NCBI RefSeq assembly: GCF_949628215.1
Contig: NC_134285.1
Coordinates: 25,496,797 to 25,560,796 of the forward strand
From: Phalacrocorax aristotelis
Lineage: Eukaryota; Chordata; Aves; Suliformes; Phalacrocoracidae
Direction: 5' to 3'
Length of the DNA stretch: 64,000 nt
Shown piece by piece: positions 36,505 to 46,990 of this stretch (the stretch's first letter is position 1; the number at the start of each line of letters is the position of its first letter). A model generated the notes under the pieces. It was not told where the DNA came from. It worked only from the letters and a program-made list of their open reading frames with translations, and did not search any database. The position numbers were made by a program, and so were the translations under genes.

Positions 36505-37876
36505 CGGCGTCAGGGTGGCACGTGGTGGCCTGTCCCCCTGCCTCGGAGACAGGACTTGGGCGGGGGAGGGGTTGCTCCTGGTGGTGCTGCGAGCCAGGAC
36601 CAGGCTCCAGGTCTCCCAAAGCAAAAAATAGAGAAGAAACAAAAACGAAGAGGAAAAGGACAAAACTGGTTGCGCTCTGTAGCACCAAGGATGCTGATCC
36701 CCCCAACCCGGCTGGGCGAGGCCCGAGGCAGGAGCCCGGCCAAGGGCACCACTTGCTGCCAGGGAGGATGTTGGTGCCCCCGGCCCCTGCCACGGCCATG
36801 GTGCCCCCGGCCCCTGCCACGGCCATGCTGCTCCCTCCAAGGCTCCCACCATGGTGGCATGAAGAGGAGTCTCACAATACAGGGAGGAAGAGCCTGGGGG
36901 AGCTGTGTGGGTAGGGGCCACCGGGGCGAGGGAAGGCCGATGACCCCGCACCGTGGAGGAGGCCTTTGAAGAGATTTGCATGGGAGGTGATTTGCCCCCT
37001 TCCACAGGTCCCTGCCCTGCTGGTGGGGACTGGGAGGGGATGGGGAGACGGGTGCTGGGCCAGTGATGGAGAGCCAGGGGGTCGCCAGCAGCCCAGGACC
37101 CCTGCCTCCCTGCTGCGGGAGGTGCTGGCAGCCATCGATGTAGCAAGTGTCCCTGTCTGTGTGTCATTGTGCGTCCCTGCCACTGGCAGCCCCCGTCCCC
37201 CTGCCCTGCTCTGCTGGGCAGCTGTGTACCAGCCCCAGACCCCTGGCTGGAGGGACTGGTCTCCTCCCAGCCGGGAGCTGTGCTCCAGGCTCGGGCTGGT
37301 GGTCGCAGTGCCAGCTATCGAATGGGTTGGAAGCTCGGGGACGGGCTGGCTTTGCCATTGTGGCGTCCCCATGTCCCCTCTGCCGACTTTTTTACCCAGG
37401 GACTGGAAAAGTTGGTGGTGGCACATCTCCAGGGCAGGACCTGAGGAGCAGGTGAGGGGTCTTCAAGTGGCCTCCTGAAGGTCCCCATGGCTCTCTGTGC
37501 TGGCCCCATCACCCTCCTTGCTGTCACTCCTTCCCCAAACCCTGGTTCCTCTTGCCTGGGGGTGGCGGGGAGGAGGCAGTGGGGTAAATCGCCCCGGGGC
37601 TGGCTGCAGCGAGGGGGGGTGGTGGTGGTGGCAGGAGCCGCTGGTGGCCCCTTAGTGACAAGGTCATGGGCTGGGGGGGGTCACAACCCCCCCTCCTGGT
37701 TTTGGCACCCAGGGCAGCAGGGGTTCACCCCACTGCTGGGTTGGGGAGGCTGGGGGACACCCCAAGGCAGCAGCACCCAAGCCCTGGCACGGTTTGGGCT
37801 TCCCTCCCATTGGGTGGGCACCGTGGGGACCCCCCTTGTCCCCACAATTCCTCCACAAAGGGCTATAACGCTATTT

Positions 37877-37897
37877 CAGCAGCAGCAGCAGCAGTTT
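37877..37897 (+). repeat. CAG trinucleotide run in SBK1 3' UTR
   Basis: About six CAG triplets preceded by TTT and followed by TTTACACAGG. It is short and probably stable, and lies outside any supported coding frame. Confidence 0.8.
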
Positions 37898-38433
37898 ACA
37901 CAGGAGGCGGGCACCCGGCTGGACCCCCCGCCACCGCCGCTGCCCCCCCGTCCCCGTGGCACCCACCCCTGCCCGCTGCCCGCCCGCCATGCCAGGGCCG
38001 AGGGCTGGTTTTAGAAGTAGCATTGCCCCGATGTAGAGATGCTAGGCGTGGTTTTTTCTCCTTTTTGCCTTAGGTCCCTCAATGTCCTCAATCTTTCGTG
38101 CAATAATGTAGATAAGGGATCCCGACTGCCCCCAGGAGGGCTTGGTTGTACCTCTCCAGGCAGTCTGTCACGCAGCGGGGTGCCTGGGTGTGATTTCTGT
38201 TCCCGTCAAGGTTGCTGTGTCGGTAGGTTGTTGGGTTTTTATTTCCAGTTCCCTTGGCTGTTGGGTTTCGGACCTTCTTCCCGTAGGAGAAGCTGTAGTG
38301 TCACAGATGTTACCTCAGTTTGTCACTGTTGAAAATCATAAAAAAATCCCAAACCCTAAAACCGTAAAAAAATTACAAAATACATAGTTATAAAAGCAAC
38401 AAAAAAAATCTCAATGGCAAAGACTTTTTTTTT

Positions 38434-38444
38434 AATAAAATAAA
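38434..38444 (+). terminator. SBK1: Overlapping double poly(A) signal of SBK1
   Basis: AATAAAATAAA contains two AATAAA hexamers, at 38434-38439 and 38439-38444. A GT/G-rich stretch, GGGTGGGTGGGGGG near 38467-38480, lies about 30 bases on and fits a downstream element. Cleavage is expected at about 38455-38465. Confidence 0.8.
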
Positions 38445-38689
38445 TGTGATGCTGCTTGTGCAGCCACGGGTGGGTGGGGGGCACTGCCTTTGCTGCGCCA
38501 TGGCCTTGGGGCTCCCTCTCCCCCCACTTTCACACCATCCCTCGATGCCTGGCTGCTGTGGCACCCCAGGGTAGGAGGGAAGGGGAGCGTGGAGCAGCAC
38601 CCATGGGTGGGGGGAACAAAACCCCAGTCCGTGCAGCCCCCTCTAAACAGGCAGGGCTGCCTGATGCCAAATGTATTCCAGCCACATCC

Positions 38690-38770
38690 GCAGGCTAATT
38701 TCAATTTCCTGGTAATTATGCAAATGAATGTGGATTTAATTAAGGGCGGATTTCATTAAAGTATTCTTGG
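38690..38770. promoter_or_regulatory. Octamer and homeodomain-motif block downstream of SBK1
   Basis: An exact POU octamer ATGCAAAT at 38718-38725, next to GGTAATT and GGATTTAATTAAGG and followed by CATTAAAG, lies within 80 bp of AT-rich complex sequence about 250 bp after the SBK1 poly(A) site. It resembles conserved neural enhancers. Conservation is untested. Confidence 0.35.
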
Positions 38771-41275
38771 GGAAATGAGAACAGGGTGGGGGAGAGGAAC
38801 GAGGAGGAAGAGGCAGGGAAGGAGAGATGAAGGCAGCACCTGCCCTGGAAGATAAATGGCTGCAGGGGATGCCAATGGGCTGGCAACCCATTCCTTGGGA
38901 GCGGGGTCCTGCCTGCTCCCTGCCGTCGTCCCCCATGGTAGGAGGGCACAGGGTGCCCAGCCCAGAGGCAGGGGGCTGCGTGGGACTGGCGTGCGGTGTG
39001 GCTGGGGGCAGGACCTGGGATGGACCCCAGGAAGATGCAGCAGCAGCTCCTCCAGTGCATCTCTGTCCTCACTCCAGGGATGAGGGCAGCAGGCAGCAAG
39101 CCTTGTTCAGCTGCTGACTTCAGCAGCGAAGGCTTTCATCTCCTTTCCCTTCTCATCAGGGCAGGGAAAGCATTTCTTTATCGCATGATTTTTTTTTTTC
39201 TTCCTCCAGCTAAAAATACAGATTTGGCCATGTGAAAAGGTCTAGGAAATCAATGTCATTGTCACCAGGCACTGGCTGGAAGGACCCTCCCCTCCCTGAT
39301 CGCAGACAAAAAAGGAAACACTGCCATTTGACATCTTTGAAATGAACCGCTTGGGTTGCTTTCAGCTGAACTGTCTTTAATTCAAAGTGAAATGGCTAAT
39401 TTTATCCCAGCAAGGTTGGGGATGCTGAGAGCCCGTCAGTGCCGGGAGGGTGGGGGCTGCTTGTCTCCAGGTGAAACCTTCAGACCCAAAAAATCACGGC
39501 AAAAGCAGTGGCTCAGCAAAGCCATCACCTGCTCACGTCCCCTCTGAGTTTGGTACCGGCTTTGGCCGGGAAGGCGGCCACACCAGTGCTGCGGCTGCTG
39601 ACCTTGCGCAGTCCCCGAGAGATGGACAAGCAGCACAGGCACTGTTCTGAAAGAAAAGAACTAATAGATTTGTGCAGATCTTTGAGCCAGCCACAAGGCC
39701 CGAGGGAAGAGGCACAGGGTGCCAGGTGGGAAAGCAGTGTCAGTGCTGGATGCGGGATGGGTGCGGCAGGTCCATCCCCACCAGGGCCCCATAAAACCAG
39801 ATCCTTCCCAAGCTGGGAAGGCCAGGAGGCCCTGGCCGTAATACTCAGCAAAACCTGCCCACCTCCAATTTCATCCGGCTCTTAATTCCTGGACCTGAAT
39901 TTTGCCCACTTTTGCTTAGAGATGCTGAGTGAACCACTGCAGCCCCAGCTAAAATACTGGAGGTTGAGAGTAAAAATAACTGTGAATGATCTGCTTGTTT
40001 GGATCACAAGCAATCAATGACAAGCCAGCACTGCCAAAAAAAACCCCAACCCCAAACAAGCCCTTTAAAAGGAAGCATTTTGCCACCAAGATGCTGCCTT
40101 AGCACCCTGATGATTCAGGAGGGGCTGCAGGATGAGGCCCACTGCAGGTATTCCCATGCATCCTGAGCCAGGAGAGGAGCGCAGGGTCTGGGCTGCCGGC
40201 GGCTTCCCCATCTGCTGCACGGAGACATCAGGGGGACGCGAGCCCGATGTGGCAAGAGTATTCATTAAATGTGCTTCTTAGGGCTGATCCGCTTTCAAGA
40301 GTTTCCAAAAATAGCAACAACACCGAGCTGAGCTGGGCGTTGGAAGGAAATGTGACTCATGTGCTACCCAGCGCCTGAGCAAAATCGGACGAGCTGGAGG
40401 CCGCTGCACAAAACGAGCCACCTGAGTGAGAGCTTGAGCCGCTGCTCAGGGATGCTGCCGACAATGGCGTCTGCTTTAGGACACACGAGGGCATCCTGAT
40501 GCCCTTTCCGGCAGCTGCAGAGCTGCCTACAGAGGGGGTGCAGCTTGTGCTTGTCCCCTGCCTGTCCTCTCCACAGGGCCCCTCCACTGCCTGCGTTTAC
40601 AGCTGCCAGAGAGATGACGGACAGATGTCAGTCAAAGCCTGATGGCTTGAGAGGGCCCCTGCGGGTACAAGCTGCCAGAGCCAGGCAGCAAAAGCTGTCC
40701 TGAGGTGGGGAAGAATGCAGCCCCATGCCACGTGGGATGGTTCAGCAGGGCCATGGCTAGTGGCAGAAGGGAGAGGTGACCTTGTGTGGCAGATCCAGCC
40801 CCCTTTGGACAAAGGAAGAGCAGAGCTGGCTGCACCTCCCATCCCATCCCCTCTCCTGGGCAGGTCCCTTCTTGGTGGAAACAGCCCCATGAGCATCCCC
40901 CAGGGAACGGATCTGGGCCAAACTCTGCCAGGTGTCAACTGCCTTTACTCCAGCCTTAGCTGGCTGGGAAGATTCTGGCACAGGGTAGAGGAAGGCAGGA
41001 AGCTGCCAGCATCTCCAACTTGGCTGTGTGCTCCCTGCAGCAGGTTTGGACACATTTTTTCACCCAAAGGTGTTTCTTCCTGTGGAAAACCCAGTGTTTT
41101 TCACCAGGGTGTTTTTGCTGAAAAATGGGTGGGTTTGTCAGCTTTCTGATTGCAATTCTTGGGTACAGCGAGGTGCCAGGGCCCGGGGAGGTGACAAGGA
41201 GCACACCCAGCCCTGCACACCCCCCCGCCACCCGAATGGTTGGGAATTAAGGCTCTGGCTCCGCAGGCCTCCCAC

Positions 41276-41289
41276 GTTGCCATGACAAC
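41276..41289. promoter_or_regulatory. Strong RFX X-box motif
   Basis: GTTGCCATGACAAC differs by one base from the palindromic RFX consensus GTTGCCATGGCAAC. There is no known gene start next to it. Confidence 0.45.
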
Positions 41290-42284
41290 CGCAGCATCCC
41301 AGCCTCAGCAAGGATGGGAGATCTCTGCCGTCCCCACCACTGCTTTGCCCAGACATGGCTCAGGATGCCAGCACAGGCAGAGGAAGCACCTCTGCCCTCA
41401 GGCCCAGCTGCCAGCTCAGGGTGCCACGGGCAGCACCCCAAGCCCACGGCTGAGCATAAGGTTCTATTTACAGTGGCTCCTAGGTGCTAGTCCACGGACC
41501 TCCTGATTTAGGCCTTCCTTCACATTCCTCTGAAAGCCACAGGGCTGGTGGCGCCACGAGAAGCTTTTGTTTCTCACGTGAGGATCTGCCCACTCAAACA
41601 CCCTCTGCAGCCAAGCAGCGTGTGCTATACCCGAGCTGACACACAACTTGCACCGCTGCAGGCAGGTTTCTCCCCAGCCGCCTGGCTGCAAAGCTCCTGC
41701 CTGCTCTGGCTTGCCGGGTCCCAGCCCACAGAGCATCCTTCTGCTAGACACAACGTCCCCAGGCTTCCCCCAAACCCCTCCTGTCCTCCCTGGGGGGAAC
41801 AGGGTGGGTCGTGAGCTCCTGGATCCCTTCTCCCCCAGTCACTCCAGCTTTTGAGGCAGAGAAGCCACCAGAATCTTTGGGACCAGCGTTACCCCATGCT
41901 AATTAGAGCATCATCATGGGTGGCTCTTGCTCTTGGCAGCCTCGCAAGACCTCAGCTCTCAGACTGATGAGATCCTGAGCTAAACCCTCACTGACATCGG
42001 TAGCACTGGGCTGGGGAGAAATTAAGCTCCTCACCCCAGAGGCTGCTACACCTCCAGAAAGGTCTCATTTGAAAAGCATTAATACAAGATTAATAGAGGC
42101 TTTAACAAACAGTGAATCAACTGCTAATGGAGCCCAACTTGTAAGCCATCTGTAACACCTCAGGGGCTTAAAGCCATCCAGAACATGTCTGGAACATGCT
42201 TAAAATGGACGTTAAACACCTTGTAGCTCTGAAGACACCGCATTGGAAAGAAACTTTAGCATAAAAGATTGCAAGTGAGACAGG

Positions 42285-42420
42285 AAGACTGCCTCATCCC
42301 TCCAGCTTCTTGAGAGAGGGTTTAATTTACAGTCCCTCAACCTCCTCTTCTCCAGACTGAAGAAGGTCCAGCTCCCTCAGTCTCTGCTGGACTCACTCCA
42401 GCTTGTGATATGTGTGCAGT
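42285..42420 (-). mobile_element. Old CR1-like 3' fragment
   Basis: The plus strand reads CCTCTTCTCCAGACTGAAGA, then CCAGCTCCCTCAGTCTCTGCTGGACTC. This matches the reverse complement of the C-terminal RT region of CR1 (the [11 protein letters not shown] part). It is diverged and short. Confidence 0.4.
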
Positions 42421-43780
42421 CACTCAAGGGACTGACCCTTCCCCAGCCTGGTTGAGGAGCACTGCAAGGACCCTGTCCCAAGGACCAAGGCCTACTTTCA
42501 AAGCCTTGTTTCCTCCAGACAGGGCACCACGGTGTACTGCTCTGCAGAGCTCCTCGGCCACATCTGCCCTCATGGGCATTGCTTGCCAAGGCTGGCCAGG
42601 ATAACTTGTACATAGCAGGACTGACTGGCTGACCCACAAAGATGCCTGGGACACTCGCTTGGCTTCAAATCCAAGTGGCCTTCAATATTTGGAGGCTGCC
42701 AGACGTGCTGAGGCTGCCAAAGCTGAGGCTTTGGAGGCTGGGCATCAGGATATGGTCTGTGCTTGTCTGAGAAGTTCAGTAACAGATATCCAGAAGACAG
42801 TGGTAGTCTAGTGGTCTTTAATTTGCTTCCTAGAGCTACTGTTCAGTATGCTCAGGTCCATGTGTTTGGATATCTCCCCTTGGTGGAGAGGAGCAGCTCT
42901 GCAGTACTCAGGGACACTTTGATTGGCATTGGCTCTAGCTGCTTGAAGCAGACCAGGATTCTCTGCTTGCAGGGTCAGGAACTGAACATCTTGGCCGGCT
43001 TCCAGGCTTCCCAAGGGATGCTGGATCTTGTGGAAGGACAGGCATGGAGTCAGAGACTGGAACCAGCAGAACAGTCACATTAGCCTTCCAGCGAACTCCT
43101 TGCAGCATGAAGTATCCAGCTCTTAGTCATTACCCAGCTTTCAACTGGAGACAACCCACAGCCATTTTTGGGAGCCACTTGTTCATGCCAAAGTGTTCTC
43201 TGCTCTACCATGGAGTAAGCCCAGTCCACTGCAGACCAGATCTGCAGGTCCAAACAGCCGCTCCACAGCTCTCATGTTGACATTCACTCACCAGCCTGCT
43301 TTGGGAGAGCATCAGCATCTCAGTGCACAGCCACAAACAGCTCAGGATCTTCTACCAGAGCTCTGGAAAGGATGAGTCCCACATGCAAAGTCACTACTCA
43401 GAGCATAGAAACAAATCTATCTTGCAGTAAGAGCTTCACAGCCGTGTGAGTGCCTGCAGCTGTGTGGCATGAGCTAAATGCATTCTTCATGCTCCAGGCA
43501 ATGGCTGCCAGCTGAGGGCTAACATGCAGCTGAGGCAGAGGGGCAGGGACATCCATTCTGCCCTGCCCTGCTCCATCCTTCCCTCTCTAAGTCAGTTTAA
43601 GAAGTCTCCCATAATTCAGCCCCAGACAGGTCAGCCAGGACACTGCAGCACAGAGATCTCTGTTGGATCAGCACTAGCAGCATAAGAGGGTATGCAGACT
43701 GCACAGGTTGCTTCAGTCCAGAGTCAGCATACGTGGAGCATCACCCACAGCGGAGGGAGGTCTTGGGTAAACTGGTCACA
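42421..43780. other. Unassigned sequence between two LINE remnants
   Basis: No recognisable protein or splice structure. A 106-codon plus-strand frame at 42763-43083 shows no domain. The flanking LINE remnants suggest old repeat-derived DNA, but I could not assign a family. Confidence 0.3.
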
Positions 43781-43789
43781 AGCAGGTCC

Positions 43790-44060
43790 ACTGGAGCCAC
43801 CTGAGGGTCCCGATCAGCTGTGGCAAATTGGTGATCTAGCTGGAGACAAGATCTTTCATCTTCAAAATCATCTCTGAAAGCTCACAAAGACCTCAGGAGG
43901 CTCCTGATGTCTGGAAAATGGCAAACATCACACAGGTCTTCAAGGAGGAGGACTCCAGGGGGTCAGTTCAAGAGTTAATCTCATATATTCACCTGGCAAA
44001 GCAGCCAGGCCCAGCCCAAACAGATGTGGGGACCTCTCCTGTGGGACCTGGGGGTGTGAT
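43790..44060 (+). mobile_element. Decayed CR1-type LINE reverse-transcriptase fragment
   Basis: The plus-strand frame reads PDVWKMANITQVFKEED, which resembles the CR1 and related LINE RT N-terminal block (Pro-x-x-Trp-x-x-Ala-Asn-Val/Ile-Thr-x-x-Phe-Lys). A region like the following CR1 nucleotide sequence continues to about 44030 with frameshifts. Weak and old. Confidence 0.4.
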
Positions 44061-46280
44061 GGCTTTACATGCTGGAGTGAAGATGGATGAAGATAGACAC
44101 ACCGACCAACCCTGCAGCCCCTCTGCTGAGCTCCCCAGGAACTCTTGCAGCACCAGCAGCCCCCAGCTTAACCCTGGGCCACATGAAACCATCCAGACAG
44201 AGCCTCTGCCCTGCTGTAACAGAGCAAACCCATCCACTTTTTGGGACAGGGAGCTGTGTTGCTGTTGGGTCATGGCCACACCCGGGCCAGGTGAAGCCTC
44301 AGAAGGCATTGCCAGCGCCGGTCTCCTGCATGACCCACTTAGAGCAGTTCAAAGAGCTCCCAGTGCACCAGGCTGGTGTTTCTGCCTGAGCCATCCCCTG
44401 TTCCAACCAGTTTAATTACCCACATCTGAGTCATCCCCAGCCCTGCTTTATCAAAGCTTGCAGCCTTGCAGACAAACTGCCCTTTGTCCTCCTCCAGCCC
44501 TTGTTGATGGGGAATTGCCAAGCACCAATTAATCAGCAGCTCCTGCTGTGAGGGGCCTGGGAGATGGTGCCCCAGGAAGATAGAAATCAAGGAACAGAGA
44601 GGGGCCACTGCCTGCCTGATGGGACAGGGCTGGGACTAGAGCCTGGGTCCTGATCCAGCCCCAGGAAGGTGATGGGGAGGCACACGCTTCACCTGGCAAG
44701 GACCAGCCACCACCCCTGCCATACCCACATCCCGGTCACTGGCCTCACTAATTCCCAAAAACATTTCAGCTCTCTGACATGGCCAGTGGTGCAGTGGTCC
44801 ACCAAGCCCTCTAGATCCAGAGACACCTGGAAATCCAACAGTAGCAGCTCTCGGCCAAGAGGGAGGTGCTCACGGCTATGCCAGCTAAAGCCAGGCAAAT
44901 ATCTGTGGGCATGGGATCTGTGCGGACCAAGGTCATCCAGCCCGGCGAGGATGGCCAATCCAGCAACAGCTCCAGCAGGTCCATCAGCTCCTTCTGCTTC
45001 CCGAGCCAGCCATGGGCCTCCACGCCCAATTTCTAGGCCGTGTCTATGCAGTTCATAGGGAGGGCAGTAAATCCTGTTTGCCATGCAGTGATTTTCAGGC
45101 TGACAGGTCTGAGCGGTGAGGTGAGACATCCCTGGTGCTCAAGCAGGGCTTATGTGCATAGAGCTAGAGCAGAAACAATTTTTCTGAGTGAATGTAAGTG
45201 TTAAGAAAAAAAAAAAAAGAATAAGAATTATTCTGGCCCAAATCAAATCCACATGTTAGTGTTAGGGGGTTGTTTCAATTCCAGGTGTTGCTTGTTTTCA
45301 AACTTGCTTAATACAGCAGAACTAAGGTTGCTGTGGGACATAAAAGTGAAATACCCACAAGTTTTGCTTGATGATTAATTTTATTTTGGGGTTTTCCTTA
45401 ATTTGGGGAAGGGGGGGAGTGGAAGAGTCTGTTTGGCCAGATTGCAAAACCTCTGAGCAGCTGCTGAGTCTGCACTGGTGGCTGAAAGAGGCTTAGCAGA
45501 GACATGCCACCCACCTCTCCTGGCAGCGGCTGGATGACGACCCTGGCCCAGGGGTGCCTGGAGAAGGGCACAGCTGGTGCACACTCACCGGGGTTGAGCT
45601 CTGCTCCCCGGCAGAGCGGAGCGGCTGCCAGTTTTGCTCCTCCACCACTGAATTGCATGGTCACATGCATGCACCTTGCTTAGATAGAGCTGATAAGGGA
45701 ACCGTTATGGCCCTCCTCCGCTCACCTGACTTGGCATCTGTGTCCCAGGGCTGCTGCTGGCAGCCAGGTAGCGATTTCTAGGCCTAACTGATAATTAGTT
45801 AAATCTGTCCTTGGCACAAAGGGGAACGCAGTGAGCTAGAAAGCTACGGCATGAAAGCAGCTCTCCACTGCCTGTGCTTGTGAGAGGGAAGAGCACCCAG
45901 CACCTCTGCATCCTTTGGGACACTGATTTGCTGTAAGGCGGAGTGAAGGGCTCATGTGAGAGCTACCAAGCCCACCGTGCAGCAAATAAATGCAAGGTGC
46001 CCACACCCGATGGTGCTGGGTTCAGCAATGAGCTCTGCATGGGGTGAGGAGCTGCTCTGCACCCCGGGGCGCTTGCCTGTTGAAGGGAGGTGATGATCAG
46101 GCCAGAGCACACCAGGAAAATGGGAGATTGGCACCAGGCGCTGCGCTCCCATCTTTCTTATCACAGGAGCCTAACGAGTTAACACAAAATGCCACCTACT
46201 GTATTTTATCTCTCCTCCATTGAGGCAGCTCTGACACTGGCAGCAGAACAATGCTAAACTCTGATTAGCTCTGGTTTTCC
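44060..46280. other. Intergenic DNA without supported features
   Basis: Only chance open frames and a poly-A stretch at about 45204-45220 are seen. Confidence 0.35.
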
Positions 46281-46289
46281 AGCAAGAGG

Positions 46290-46540
46290 GGAGGCACAAG
46301 AGGGTGGGGAATTAATACTATTCTGCATAATTTTAAATCTAAATTCCATTTCTTTTCTTTTTTTTCTCTAGGAAGCAAACAATCTAGGGGGTTTTGTACT
46401 CAATTTCTTGCTTTCATAATCTAAATGAATTGTTTGCAAGTAGGAGCCAGCTGCAAAGCTGGCAATCTCTGATCAAATCTGCCTTTCTCCTAGTTCTGGC
46501 AATCATTAATTTGCTCCTCAGCTTTGATTAGCTAATCCTG
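46290..46540. promoter_or_regulatory. AT-rich candidate enhancer with palindromes
   Basis: A complex AT-rich block of about 250 bp holds a perfect 12-bp palindrome GATTAGCTAATC at 46526-46537 (paired TAAT cores), CATTAATTTG, GATCAAA (TCF-like) and a perfect hairpin GCCAGCT-GCAA-AGCTGGC at 46446-46463. It has no coding frame and no repeat signature. Of the candidate regulatory blocks in the window this has the densest motif set. Its function is inferred from composition only. Confidence 0.35.
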
Positions 46541-46917
46541 GCTGCCTTGTGGCAGTTTGCAGGGCAGAACAGTATGTGAGCTGCAGCTCCTTTTGACAGA
46601 GCTGGAGCTGGCAGTGGGGTGACGGGATTGATTTCTGCAGGGTCCGTGGTGCTCCTGTTTGTCAGCTCTCTGGAGAGGAGTGGGGTGCTCTGGGAGGAAA
46701 GGCTGGCGAAGTTATTTATGGAATCCTGGCATTTTGGAAATATCAGAGGATCATTCTTTCCCCTGCTCTGTGCAGGGCGTGCTAGTTTGTTACACTGAGA
46801 CTAATTAGCTGGGCTTTAAAATAGGAATCAAAGCCACTGCAGCAGCCTTTTGCTCAAAAATATCTGGGTGCTGCCCCATTTTTATGATGCTGCTGGTGTG
46901 TCTGGGGGATGTGGCAG

Positions 46918-46990
46918 AGCCATTACCTCTATTTCATGAATGGGAAACTGAGGCATAGGTCTTTGCATGTCAGTGGATGGAGGCTCACAA
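46918..46990 (+). mobile_element. Possible ancient MIR/L2-like 3' fragment
   Basis: CTATTTCATGAATGGGAAACTGAGGCATAGGT resembles the conserved tail shared by L2/MIR-type elements (GATGGGGAAACTGAGGCAC). Only about 35 bases match clearly. Confidence 0.3.

Larger units (their letters stand above)
36505..38460 (+). other. SBK1: SBK1 3' untranslated region
   Basis: About 1.95 kb between the stop codon and the poly(A) signal, with no intervening gene. The first part is GC-rich. It includes two copies of a 27-bp unit at about 36773-36827 (GCCCCCGGCCCCTGCCACGG) and a CAG run at 37877-37897. The last 400 bases become A/T-rich, as usual near a cleavage site. Open frames here are chance. Confidence 0.75.
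38461..42280. other. Intergenic DNA downstream of SBK1
   Basis: No supported exon. Open frames of 60-140 codons on both strands lack domains and splice flanks. An AT-rich candidate regulatory block at 38690-38770 and an RFX-type motif at 41276 are listed separately. Confidence 0.4.
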
